From: an uncultured Lachnospiraceae bacterium
GTDB taxonomy: Bacteria; Bacillota; Clostridia; Lachnospirales; Lachnospiraceae
Assembly (NCBI GenBank): GCA_945919075.1
Contig: CAMEIX010000002.1
Coordinates: 1-64,000, forward strand
DNA: 64,000 bases
Direction of reading: 5' to 3'
In this document: positions 6,977 to 15,363 of the stretch, piece by piece
Layout of the letters: each line of letters begins with the position of its first letter
Position numbering within the stretch: position 1 is the stretch's first letter
Program-made: the position numbers and the translations under genes
Notes under the pieces: model-generated
Seen by the model: only the letters and a program-made list of their open reading frames with translations
The model's database searches: none
Told to the model about the DNA's origin: nothing

Positions 6977-9257
6977 CTACTTGTTATATTCAAGTAATTC
7001 CACTTTCTGTCCATCAATCCCTAGCACATTCTCATGTTGTTCCTTACAAATGAGCAGATCAGGATGCTCTTCATCCAGAAATTTATGAAATACGTTTTCA
7101 GCCTGTGCGTAGTACATAAGAGCTGCTTTTGCGTTACGCATAGAGGCGTGGACCGCAGCGAGATTTTGAAGCAGGTATCCTTTGGTAAGGGTATCGGATT
7201 GATATACCTTATCTGTAATACCAATGCAGCTTGTAAAGATTCTGGCAGCCGCAGGGAAATTGCCTTGATAATATAAAAGTTTGGCATAAGTGGTCAGTGT
7301 GTAAATACCGTTCCAAGAATTCTGCATTTGTGTTTGTACAAGTATATTGACAGATTTTTCAATATAATCCAAAGCCTGCTCCGGCTTGATTAATTTCATA
7401 CAATAACTGCTGGCATCAAGATACATGGATGATAAATTGAAGATATGTGTGGTGCCTTTTCCGCAGGCTTCTGCAATTGCTTTTTCTTCCAGTTCCAGAG
7501 CTTTTACATGATTTTGATGAATCATAGCGGCTTCGGTTGCCTTATAGTGAAGGAGCGTGGCATGGTCCTCGTTGGTAATATTCTGATAAAGATAGCAGAT
7601 GCCTTCATATTCTCCAAGAAGCTTTTGGAATAGACGGTAGTGATGCAATCGGGAACTGCTTTCTAAACCATGAGAAACTAATTTCTTCCAAGTAGTCCGT
7701 TCGTCTTTATTTACAAAGAGTAGCGTAGTATTCAGAATATCTAATGCAAATCGAATGTGTTCATGATTACTATCTGAAACCGTTTGTAACAGAGTAGCAA
7801 AAAAGGCGGGAGCCTGACTCAAGGAAAGCATTTTTCTCGCATTAATGATCTTACGCATATAAGGATTCAGCAACAGTCGTTGACGGTCCTTAACGAGCAG
7901 ACCACATTCTTCTAAAATCTGAATCTCATTGATATATGCACCATGCCAATCATGAAACAGTTTTACCGGGAATCCGCTATTCGGAGCAAGTGCAATTACA
8001 GATAAGACGGTAAGTGCAACTGGCTCTAACTGCTGTAAGTCGAGCAGGGAGTCTATATGTTTGTGGTAGGCAAGTTTGCGGTTTTGGTTGTCTTTGTTTA
8101 AAGTAATATTGCTGAGGTCTTCTTTTAACAAAACATTTTCCTTCAATTTTATTAAAAGGTTTTCAGCAGTTAGGTCTCCATAGGAAAGCAAACGTGCCAT
8201 CAATTCGACAGTCATTGTATGATAATGGACATTCTCTAACAGAAGATTCATTTCATCATCAGTGTATAGGGTATGGTCTGTACAATGCATTTTGAATAGT
8301 TCTTTTGCAACAAACGGTTCTGCTAATATCTCATAATGGTGATATTCTGTAAAAATATTCTGTGTGGTAAATACAGTTTTGCATTTTAAGGCACAGATTT
8401 GTGAAAGTAAATTTTCTTGCGTTGTAGCCGGGTTAAAGTTATCAATTACAATGAGACTGTCATTCTTTAATGTCTTTTAAGAAACGGAAATGTCTGCGAA
8501 AGCGTTCTTTCTCTGTTAATGTATCTGAATCATCTACAAACTCAATATTAGCAATCATTTCATAGAGACTACCGGTGTATTCCAGGAACAGAATATTGGT
8601 ATAGTCTTTTTTATGTGCTTTGCAGTAAGCCTTAATAAGCTCACTTTTACCAATACCGGGGATGCCATGAAGAAAGAGCGTGCTATGTTCTTCCAAAAGA
8701 GTAGTTATAGCAGCAAGCGCCTCTTCTCTATCAATATATGTTTTTACCGGCTTTGGAATAGTGGTAGTAATGATAACATCCTCTATGGTAGGGGATATTT
8801 CGGATGCTTTCAAATTTGCTTTCACAAAAGGTCGTGAAATGGCAAATAATAAAATCCCCTATACGAAAACTGCTGCTTTAGAAGTATCATTATCATCAAA
8901 GTATGCAAGTAACTGACTGCGTTTCAATTCAGAAACGGATACATCACTTATCAATAAATCATGTAAGTCTTTTACCAGAGCCCCTACATCGCTAATCATT
9001 AGGAAAACTTCTTCTTCCATATCCGCATACATTTCTTCCTGATGTTTAGGAATCTGGTAGTAGCTTACAATCTTAGGGCTGATTTTAGCCTGTCCTTTTA
9101 TCCACTTACAGCACAAGCCTTCGTCAAAGGAAAAGTCGGAATCATTCACGAAACAGGAGAATAAAGTACTGATAAAAACAATCTGCGTCATATCAGCGGT
9201 TTCTATTAAATGATTTTGTAGCAGTGTAGCTACAGAATGAAAATCCAGTCTGTTCAA
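6977..9257 (-). pseudogene. STAND/NB-ARC-type NTPase with TPR repeats, disrupted
   Basis: Three minus-strand open frames read as one protein of about 760 residues. Part one (9257-8859, TTG start with GGAG upstream) is an all-helical N-terminal domain ending in FDDNDTSKAAVFV, where a TAG at 8859-8861 interrupts. The same frame continues with GILLFAISRPFVKANLK and the P-loop FLHGIPGIGKSELI, and stops at 8460. An extra base near 8462 shifts the frame. The third part resumes with the Walker B strand DSLIVIDNFN and runs through a winged-helix region into tetratricopeptide repeats (for example ALELEEKAIAEA, ALDYIEKSVNILV, AALMYYAQAENVF). STAND NTPases act as signal-sensing switches in regulation or phage defence. 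Two independent lesions indicate a decaying gene, unless one reflects a sequencing error. The TPR part alone (8290-6977) could still be made. Confidence 0.8.
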
Positions 9258-9498
9258 TTCTTGTCTCCAATCATATTAAAAATCTTCTTTAACAACATCT
9301 ATCTCAATATAAGGACTTAACAAAAGTCACAAGGGAAGTATAACATAAAAACGCATGCCGAACAAGTGTTTGCCTTGTAAAAAACACTCAAAATCTGGTC
9401 AAGTCTTATTCAATTTCAAACGGTTTCGTCCTTGTTACAATAGCCTTAGTTTTCGAAGACTAAGCAATTTATAGGGAAGGCGAGGTGATGCAAAAATT
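9258..9498. other. Divergent intergenic region between the STAND gene and xis
   Basis: No gene is seen in these 241 bases. They must hold the promoter of the leftward STAND gene and of the rightward xis-int pair. A perfect 6-base hairpin, CTTAGT (9445-9450) with ACTAAG (9459-9464), lies just upstream of xis. It follows a possible -10 TACAAT (9436-9441) whose -35 is weak. The hairpin would be in the xis leader and could be an Xis or Int control site. Confidence 0.4.
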
Positions 9499-9732
9499 AT
9501 GAATCAAGTAACAGAGAATGAAACAGGAGTTAAAACAGGTATTCCAATTTGGCGAAAGTATACGCTTTCTGTACAAGAAGCGTCGGAGTATTTTTATATT
9601 GGATACAAGAAACTTAGGAAGTTGATAGATGAGCATCCGGATGCGGATTTTATTCTGTGGAATGGCAGCAGACCACAGATAAAACGCAGGAAGTTTGAAG
9701 CGTATATAGATGAAAATCTCAGCGCCATCTAG
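9499..9732 (+). CDS. xis: Tn916-type excisionase
   Basis: 77 residues closely matching the Tn916 Xis layout: IPIWRKYTLSVQEASEYF, IGYKKLRKLIDEHPDADF, then NGSRPQIKRRKFEAYID and a final SAI. Xis is a small winged-helix DNA-bending protein that directs the integrase towards excision. It is about ten residues longer at the N-terminus than Tn916 Xis. GGCGAGGTGA lies before the ATG. The integrase gene follows after 98 bp, the standard Tn916-family order, so the module looks intact. Confidence 0.92.
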   Translation: MNQVTENETGVKTGIPIWRKYTLSVQEASEYFYIGYKKLRKLIDEHPDADFILWNGSRPQIKRRKFEAYIDENLSAI

Positions 9733-9830
9733 GATGGCAGACAAACGATTTTCGGTAGAAATAGAGTCAGGGTTATGGTATATTAAATGTATCATAGCTC
9801 GGCTCTCCAAGTTGGAAAGGAGCAAATGAT

Positions 9831-11048
9831 ATGTCATATGATATAAGACGCGACAATAAAGGTCGCAAGCTATTAAACGGTGAGAGCCAGAGAAAAGATG
9901 GAATGTATGAGTATAAGTACTTGGACAATGCAGGTAAGAGAAAATCGGTATACAGTTGGAAACTGACAGCATCAGACCCATTGCTTCCGGGCAGAAAGGC
10001 ATGTGTTCCGTTAAGAGAAAAAGAAAAGCAGCTTCAAAAGGATTTGTACGAAGGACTTCGCTATGAAGGTGGAGACATAACTGTTCTTGAACTGGTAAAA
10101 AAATATGTTGACCAGAAAAGAGGCGTGCGTCATAACACCAAAGCCAATTATAATTTTGTAATTAATATTATTGCAAAAGAAGAATTCGGGCAGAAGCGGA
10201 TTGATAAGGTGAAGTTATCCGATGCCAAGGCGTGGCTTATTAAGTTACAGGATGATGGAAGAGGATACTCTACCATTCATACAGTGCGTGGTGTAGTCAG
10301 ACCGGCATTTCAGATGGCAGTAGATGATGATTTGATTCGGAAGAATCCATTTGAGTTTCAATTAAATACTGTGGTGGTAAATGACAGTGTTACCAGAGAG
10401 GCTATTAGCAGGGCAGAAGAAAGGGCATTCCTTAAGTTTGTGAAAGAAGATAAGCATTTTGCCAAGTATTATGACGGGATGTTTATTCTGTTTAAAACAG
10501 GACTTCGAATCTCTGAATTTTGCGGGCTGACCATCAGCGATATTGATTTTAAGAATAATCGTATCAATGTGGACCATCAGTTACAGAGAACCAGAGACAT
10601 GCGTTATATTATTGAGGATACCAAGACAGCTTGTGGTGTACGCATGATTCCTATGACACCTGAAGTGAAGGAGTGTTTTGAGCGGATTGTTAGCAGTCGT
10701 CCGAAACCTAAGGTGGAGCCTATGATTGATGGCAGGTGTGGATTTTTATTTTTGGATAAAAATGAGATGCCGATGGTGGCTTTACATTGGGAGAAATATT
10801 TTCAGCATGTTGTGGAAAAATACAATCGTATCTACAGAGTGCAACTTCCGAAAATAACTCCCCATGTATGCAGGCATACTTATTGCAGTAACATGGCAAA
10901 GGCCGGAATGAATCCAAAGACCTTGCAGTACCTTATGGGACACAGTGATATCGGAGTAACATTGAACACTTACACACACTTTAAGTTTGAAGATGCACAG
11001 GCAGAAGTTTTACTTATGGATGAGAGTTGTAGTAAAAAATCATCATAG
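9831..11048 (+). CDS. int: Tn916-family tyrosine integrase
   Basis: 405 residues, the same length as Tn916 Int. The N-terminal arm-binding domain contains RRDNKGRKLLNGESQRKDG and YSWKLTASD. A core-binding SAM-like domain follows, then the catalytic domain. The catalytic residues are all present: Arg226 in KTGLRISEF, His345-x-x-Arg348 in HVCRHTY, His371 in LMGHSDI and the nucleophile Tyr381 in NTYTHF. The enzyme integrates and excises the element between attL/attR and attI-like target DNA. GGAAAGGAGC precedes the ATG. The gene is the last in the element and no frame damage is seen. Confidence 0.95.
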   Translation: MSYDIRRDNKGRKLLNGESQRKDGMYEYKYLDNAGKRKSVYSWKLTASDPLLPGRKACVPLREKEKQLQKDLYEGLRYEGGDITVLELVKKYVDQKRGVRHNTKANYNFVINIIAKEEFGQKRIDKVKLSDAKAWLIKLQDDGRGYSTIHTVRGVVRPAFQMAVDDDLIRKNPFEFQLNTVVVNDSVTREAISRAEERAFLKFVKEDKHFAKYYDGMFILFKTGLRISEFCGLTISDIDFKNNRINVDHQLQRTRDMRYIIEDTKTACGVRMIPMTPEVKECFERIVSSRPKPKVEPMIDGRCGFLFLDKNEMPMVALHWEKYFQHVVEKYNRIYRVQLPKITPHVCRHTYCSNMAKAGMNPKTLQYLMGHSDIGVTLNTYTHFKFEDAQAEVLLMDESCSKKSS

Positions 11049-11050
11049 GT

Positions 11051-11185
11051 GTCGTAGAATATTTCGTTTCAGAATGAGTGAGTAAATTGCCGTGGATGCA
11101 GCTATGTTTGCCTCCCGGCAGAAAAAACTACTTCTTAAAAAATGTGCTGTCGTAGAGAAAACTCCGTTACGACAGTATTTACGAC
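11051..11185. promoter_or_regulatory. GTCGTA motifs: candidate integrase arm sites near attR
   Basis: GTCGTA at 11051-11056 and CTGTCGTA at 11147-11154 are in direct orientation. TTACGACAG at 11167-11175 and TACGAC at 11180-11185 are inverted. Tn916-like integrases bind repeated arm-type sites at the element ends beside int, so these are good candidates. The rest of 11049-11294 has no gene. The chromosomal junction should be between about 11186 and 11280 but cannot be fixed without attL or an empty site. Confidence 0.45.
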
Positions 11186-11294
11186 AAACAAGTGAAAAAA
11201 TATGCCCAATTAAGCAAAATTATACCGAAATAAGGTTGAAGGAAAAAGTGCCAAAAACCCAGTAAAATCAAGGATAAACAAGGAGTTTTAAGGA

Positions 11295-11765
11295 ATGATA
11301 AAAGTATTATTCATCTGCCACGGCAACATCTGCCGCAGCACCATGTGCCAGAGTGTTTTGCAGCATTATGTGAAGCAAATAGGTATGGAAAATGAGTTTT
11401 ATATTGAGTCCGCTGCGACAAGCAGGGAGGAGATTGGTAATCCGCCACACTATGGGACTGTAAATAAGCTTCGGAGTGTGGGAATCCCGGTTGTGCCGCA
11501 TCGTGCGGTGCAGATGACTAAGCAGGATTATGAAGCATACGATTATCTGATTGGAATGGATACGGAAAATATCCGGAATATGAACCGGATTTGTGGGGGA
11601 GATCCCGAGGAGAAGATATACAAACTGCTTGCCTTTGCCGGCAAATCGAGAGATGTTGCGGACCCGTGGTATACGGGTGATTTTGATGCCACTTATGAAG
11701 ATGTGGTGGAGGGGTGTAAGGGCTTTTTGAAATTCTTAGGTATTCCGTTTCATATGGGGAAGTAA
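11295..11765 (+). CDS. Low-molecular-weight protein tyrosine phosphatase
   Basis: 156 residues. The phosphate-binding loop is at the extreme N-terminus, C8-HGNIC-R14-S15, and the general acid motif is D123-P124 in DPWYTGDF, both intact. These enzymes remove phosphate from tyrosine residues and in bacteria often act with tyrosine kinases of polysaccharide export; arsenate reductases share the fold. No kinase or capsule gene is adjacent, so the substrate is unknown. AAGGAG lies 9 bases before the ATG. It is the first chromosomal gene to the right of the mobile element, which may have cut it off from earlier promoter sequences. Its 3' end overlaps the convergent Gx gene by 30 bp. Confidence 0.9.
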   Translation: MIKVLFICHGNICRSTMCQSVLQHYVKQIGMENEFYIESAATSREEIGNPPHYGTVNKLRSVGIPVVPHRAVQMTKQDYEAYDYLIGMDTENIRNMNRICGGDPEEKIYKLLAFAGKSRDVADPWYTGDFDATYEDVVEGCKGFLKFLGIPFHMGK

Positions 11766-12242
11766 GTATTTCTGGGCAAAGTGTGCACATAATCCGGTGA
11801 ACAGACCGGTGATGGTACCGCTAAGAATCAGATACGGTGCGTAGAGGAAAACTGCCGTGGTTGAGGTAATCAGGAATGCCACGAGAAGCTGGCCTGCATT
11901 ATGGAAAAGTGCCCCTATGATACTTGTCACAAACAGGAATTTGCCTGACAAAAACCGGTTAACCGCATACATTGCCGCGAAGCAGAAAAGACCGCCTGCA
12001 AGGCTGTATAACAGGCTCATGGCCTGGCCTGCAAAAAATACGGAGAGGACGATACGCATGATCAGGACCAGAAATGTTTCGCCCGGACTGTAATTTTTCA
12101 GCAAAAGAAGGGTAACGATATTAGCAAGTCCCAGTTTGATGCCCGGAATGGGGACAAGCGGGGGAAGGGCACTCTCAATCACAAAGATGGTAAGGGCAAT
12201 GACCGTGTAAAGTGCCAGTGTGGTCATTTTTTTTATGGACAT
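11736..12242 (-). CDS. Gx transporter / Hpre_diP_synt_I family membrane protein (EetB-like)
   Basis: 168 residues with about five hydrophobic helices and the family segment LVPIPGIKLGLANIVTLLLLKNYSPGE. The family was named heptaprenyl diphosphate synthase component I but resembles small ECF-type S components; a synthase function is doubtful. A GAGGTG site precedes the ATG. It lies 29 bp downstream of the NusG_II gene on the same strand. From memory, this pairing matches eetA-eetB of the flavin-based extracellular electron transfer locus of Listeria; that link is family knowledge, not proof. An ApbE flavin transferase lies 4.5 kb away, on the other strand. Confidence 0.75.
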   Translation of the reverse strand: MSIKKMTTLALYTVIALTIFVIESALPPLVPIPGIKLGLANIVTLLLLKNYSPGETFLVLIMRIVLSVFFAGQAMSLLYSLAGGLFCFAAMYAVNRFLSGKFLFVTSIIGALFHNAGQLLVAFLITSTTAVFLYAPYLILSGTITGLFTGLCAHFAQKYLLPHMKRNT

Positions 12243-12271
12243 AATTTGTCACCTCGTGGTTTGAAAAACGT

Positions 12272-12694
12272 TTAATAAGTGATGGTATCCGGCGCTTTGA
12301 TGCCGTTTTCTTTTAATACAATGACCAGTTTATGGGGCAGGCAGACAATGGGAACGGCTGAGGAATGTATGGCTCCCATGTGGACACAGACTTTATCGGG
12401 ACAGTTTGCTTCGATTACCTCTATCTTTCCGTAGGATACCCGAATGATGTTATAACCGCCGGTTTCATCATAAAAGGTGATATCCTGTGTTTCGGTTATC
12501 TGAGATAAGTCGATGGTGGTTTGCAGCTCCCCGTCCGAATAAATGTATGCCGCATAACTGTTTTTATCCTGATTTCTGCGAAATACAATTAAAAATACGG
12601 ACAAAGCGCATAGAACCATCACAAAGCAGATTAAAATAAGTGCTTTTCGATATTCTTTGGAATTTCTTTTTGAAGAAGATGTTTTGTCGGACAT
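12272..12694 (-). CDS. NusG domain II-containing membrane-anchored protein (EetA-like)
   Basis: 140 residues: a basic N-terminus (about residues 1-17), one membrane helix (about 18-38, ALILICFVMVLCALSVFLIV) and an extracytoplasmic NusG_II domain. The domain is recognised by ANCPDKVCVHMG followed by PIVCLPHKLVIVL, with three cysteines. It is unrelated in function to the transcription factor NusG; these proteins occur with Gx-type membrane proteins and flavin or quinone redox genes. AAGGGAGAA precedes the ATG. A TATAAT on the minus strand (12728-12733) could be its -10. It is transcribed away from tetR and heads a two-gene operon. Confidence 0.8.
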   Translation of the reverse strand: MSDKTSSSKRNSKEYRKALILICFVMVLCALSVFLIVFRRNQDKNSYAAYIYSDGELQTTIDLSQITETQDITFYDETGGYNIIRVSYGKIEVIEANCPDKVCVHMGAIHSSAVPIVCLPHKLVIVLKENGIKAPDTITY

Positions 12695-12794
12695 AATGGT
12701 TCTCCCTTGATAGTCGTACCGGCCCCAATTATAGGAGAGAACGACTGTAAACAGTATACCAAAACAGAGATAGAAAATGAAGTAAAAAATAGGA

Positions 12795-12842
12795 TTGACA
12801 ATGTAACCGTTCGGTAATACAATGAAGTTATCGAACGGTTAC
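12795..12842 (+). promoter_or_regulatory. Promoter and TetR-type operator of the efflux operon
   Basis: TTGACA (12795-12800) and TACAAT (12818-12823) are 17 bp apart, a near-consensus sigma-A promoter. A 40-bp palindrome, GTAACCGTTCG (12803-12813) with CGAACGGTTAC (12832-12842), starts in the spacer and extends past the -10. A repressor dimer bound here would exclude polymerase. It lies directly before the TetR gene, so autoregulation is the natural reading. Confidence 0.88.
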
Positions 12843-12863
12843 TTACTGCGCGGAGGAATGAAT

Positions 12864-13454
12864 ATGGAAGAGAAGACTGACGAGAAAATATTAAAAACGG
12901 CACTCAGACTTTTTGCAAAATATGGCTATCACGGTACTTCTATGCGGGATATTGCCGGGGAACTTGGCCTTACTAAAGCAGCCCTATATCGGCATTTTTC
13001 AGGAAAGGAAGAGATTCTGGATGTAATCATACGCACCGGAGAGGAGTATTATGAAAGTAAATTTGGCTCTTTTGCTAAACCTCCGCAGGTTCCTAAGTCA
13101 GTTACCGAATTAAAGCAGCTTAGTATGAAGCAGATTGCATTTACCATGCATGATCCTGCCATTGTGGAGTACAGGAGAATGTTTACCATAGAGCAGTTTC
13201 TAAGTGATGAAATGGCAAAACTGGCCACAAAGCATTTCGTAACCGGAATAGAAAATATGTACCGTGGAATTTTCTCCGGGATGATGGAGAATGGGATTCT
13301 GAAAAAGAATGATCCCGGATTCCTTGCTTATGAGTATGTATCCCCCATCACCTTGATGATACATCTTTGTGACAGGCAGCCGGAGAAAGAGGAAGAAGCT
13401 CTAAAACGTATGGAGAAGCACATAGATTATTTCATAGAAATAAATGCCGTTTAG
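12864..13454 (+). CDS. TetR/AcrR-family repressor
   Basis: 196 residues from the ATG at 12864, chosen because CGGAGGA sits 6-7 bases upstream; an in-frame ATG at 12858 is also possible. The N-terminal helix-turn-helix is typical: [28 protein letters not shown] in pieces, then [14 protein letters not shown]. The C-terminal ligand domain is not assignable to a compound. The gene leads an operon with an ABC exporter and a MATE pump, and its own operator overlaps the promoter. It therefore probably represses all four genes until a drug, bile-like or host compound binds. Confidence 0.9.
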   Translation: MEEKTDEKILKTALRLFAKYGYHGTSMRDIAGELGLTKAALYRHFSGKEEILDVIIRTGEEYYESKFGSFAKPPQVPKSVTELKQLSMKQIAFTMHDPAIVEYRRMFTIEQFLSDEMAKLATKHFVTGIENMYRGIFSGMMENGILKKNDPGFLAYEYVSPITLMIHLCDRQPEKEEEALKRMEKHIDYFIEINAV

Positions 13455-13516
13455 GATTATTCATTGCAGATTAACGCAGTTTAAGATAACTCATTGCAGA
13501 ATAATGCAGTTTAAGA
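13446..13516. repeat. 30-bp tandem repeat, 2.4 copies, at the tetR stop codon
   Basis: Units run 13446-13475, 13476-13505 and a partial 13506-13516. Each begins GC(A/C)GTTTA(A/G)GAT and contains TCATTGCAGA. The first copy includes the TAG stop of tetR. It fills the gap between tetR and the ABC gene and separates tetR from the efflux genes by about 95 bp. Its function is unknown; slipped-strand duplication is likely. Confidence 0.8.
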
Positions 13517-13550
13517 ACAAAAATCGATTATATTTAAAGAGGAAAAGTGA

Positions 13551-14471
13551 ATGAAACAGGAAGATATCATTATTAAAATAGAGCATTTGGGCAAATCATT
13601 CGGGGATGTGAAAGCGGTTAAGGATTTAAGTTTTCAGGTCAGAAAAGGGGAATTGTTTGCCTTTCTGGGAGTAAACGGTGCGGGTAAGAGCACTACGATT
13701 TCCATCATCTGCGGGCAGCTGAAAAAGGATACCGGGTCAGTTTTTGTAAACGGTATGGATGCGGAGAAGTCTCTGAATAAGACGAAACGTGCCATTGGCG
13801 TGGTTTTTCAGGACAGTATTCTGGATAAGCCTCTTACCGCTAAGGAAAACTTAAAGAGCAGGGCAGCGCTTTACGGAATTACGGGGAAAGCCTTTGAGGA
13901 AAGAATGGAGGAACTATCTGAAATTCTGGATTTTAAGGAGTTTATGAACAGACCGGTAGGAAAACTTTCCGGCGGTCAGAGGAGAAGAATTGATATCGCC
14001 AGAGCCTTGTTACATAAACCGGAAATTCTGATATTGGATGAGCCTACCACAGGTCTCGATCCCCAGACCAGGAGACTGATCTGGAATGTGATTGAGCATC
14101 TCAGAAAAGAAGAGGAAATGACAGTATTTCTGACCACCCATTACATGGAAGAGGCAGCAAATGCAAGCTATGTGGTGATTTTGGACAGCGGAAGCATCGT
14201 GGCAGAGGGCACTCCCTTAGAACTGAAAAATAAGTATGTGCGGGATTATATTTCTCTATATGGTGTTTCGGAGGAGGAAGTGCAAAAAATCAGCTCCAAT
14301 TATGAAAAGATTCGTGACGGTTATCGGATTATGGTTCCTAATACAGCAGAGGCAACCAACCTGATTGTATCCAACCGGGAATTATTTGTGGATTATGAAG
14401 TGGTTAAGGGGGGCATGGATGATGTGTTCCTCGCTGTTACGGGGAAATCCCTGGGGGAGGAGAATAAGTAA
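13551..14471 (+). CDS. ABC transporter ATP-binding protein
   Basis: 306 residues of the drug/polysaccharide (DRA) type exporter ATPases. Walker A is GVNGAGKST near residue 42, the Q-loop is VVFQDSIL, the ABC signature is KLSGGQRRR, Walker B is ILILDEPTTGLDP, and the switch His is in LTTHYMEEA. The last 80 residues are the extra C-terminal domain common in this class. AGAGGAAAA precedes the ATG. The stop codon overlaps the permease ATG by one base, so the two subunits are coupled. It energises export by the neighbouring ABC-2 permease under TetR control. Confidence 0.92.
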   Translation: MKQEDIIIKIEHLGKSFGDVKAVKDLSFQVRKGELFAFLGVNGAGKSTTISIICGQLKKDTGSVFVNGMDAEKSLNKTKRAIGVVFQDSILDKPLTAKENLKSRAALYGITGKAFEERMEELSEILDFKEFMNRPVGKLSGGQRRRIDIARALLHKPEILILDEPTTGLDPQTRRLIWNVIEHLRKEEEMTVFLTTHYMEEAANASYVVILDSGSIVAEGTPLELKNKYVRDYISLYGVSEEEVQKISSNYEKIRDGYRIMVPNTAEATNLIVSNRELFVDYEVVKGGMDDVFLAVTGKSLGEENK

Positions 14472-15361
14472 TGAAAGCTTTATTCGCATTAATTAATCGT
14501 AATAGAAAGCTGTTTTTTAAGGACAAGGGGATGTTTTTTTCGTCCCTGATGACACCCCTTATTCTGATTGTATTGTATGCTACCTTTCTGGCAAATGTTT
14601 ATAAAAAATCATTTGAATCCGCATTGCCTGAGGTTATGGCGGTTTCCGAGTCTCTGATTAACGGAACCGTGGCGGCACAGCTTATGGCAGCCCTTCTTGC
14701 AGTCAGTTGTGTAACGGTCACATTCTGCGTCAATCTGACCATGGTGCAGGACAGGGCAAACGGTGCACGTAAGGATTTCAATGTGTCACCTGTGAAGAGT
14801 CCGGTGATTTATATGGGCTACTTTTTTGCCACAGTCTTGAATTCTCTTATGGTAAACGGGGTGGCATTTGCACTTTGTCTGGTTTATGTAAAGAGTATGG
14901 GTTGGTATCTGAGTGCTTCGGACATTGTATTGCTGTTACTGGATATTCTGCTACTGGTTCTTTTTGGCGCGGTTCTTTCCAGTATTGTCTGCTATCCGCT
15001 TAAGACCCAGGGGCAGATGTCTGCGGTGGGAACCATTGTGAGTGCGGGTTATGGTTTTGTCTGTGGTGCCTATATGCCGATTTCCAATTTTTCGGAGGGG
15101 TTGCAGAAGGGTATGTCTTATCTGCCCAGTACCTATGGTACCTCTATGCTCAAAAACCATATGATGCGTGGTATCTTTGAAGAAATGAAAACCATCGGAT
15201 TTCCTGAGGAGGCGGTGAAGGGTATCGCAGATTCCTTAGATTGCAATCCGGTATTTAGAGGTGAGGTAGTAAGTCCTGTACAGATGATAATTGTCATGGC
15301 AGCTACCATCTTAATTTTAGGACTTATTTACTTAACCGTTTGCGCAAAAACGGAGAGATAA
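14471..15361 (+). CDS. ABC-2 type permease
   Basis: 296 residues with six predicted membrane helices: one near the N-terminus (SLMTPLILIVLYATFLANVY), four in the middle and one at the end (IIVMAATILILGLIYLTVCA). The layout matches ABC2_membrane exporters for drugs or lipids. It is the membrane partner of the preceding ATPase and is followed 2 bp later by a MATE pump, a combination suggesting response to a toxic compound. The substrate cannot be deduced. Confidence 0.88.
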   Translation: MKALFALINRNRKLFFKDKGMFFSSLMTPLILIVLYATFLANVYKKSFESALPEVMAVSESLINGTVAAQLMAALLAVSCVTVTFCVNLTMVQDRANGARKDFNVSPVKSPVIYMGYFFATVLNSLMVNGVAFALCLVYVKSMGWYLSASDIVLLLLDILLLVLFGAVLSSIVCYPLKTQGQMSAVGTIVSAGYGFVCGAYMPISNFSEGLQKGMSYLPSTYGTSMLKNHMMRGIFEEMKTIGFPEEAVKGIADSLDCNPVFRGEVVSPVQMIIVMAATILILGLIYLTVCAKTER

Positions 15362-15363
15362 AA

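Larger units (their letters stand above)
1..11190. mobile_element. Right part of a Tn916/Tn1549-like integrative element
   Basis: This stretch carries the hallmarks of an integrative conjugative or mobilizable element: ParM/ParR-like partition genes, a probable oriT, MobC, a relaxase, variable cargo, then Xis and a Tn916-type tyrosine integrase at the right end. It is visibly more AT-rich than the housekeeping DNA after 11.3 kb. The integrase is the last gene, as in Tn916, so attR should lie between its stop at 11048 and the phosphatase start at 11295. The end given here is approximate. The left end is outside the window, so it is unknown whether the element encodes its own type IV secretion system or depends on a helper. 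No attL copy is visible to define the core. Confidence 0.8.

Noticed and set aside
8460..9257. Treating the N-terminal and P-loop parts of the STAND gene as two separate functional genes
   Set aside because: They share one frame with only a single TAG between them, and Walker B lies beyond a frameshift, so a broken single gene explains the data better.
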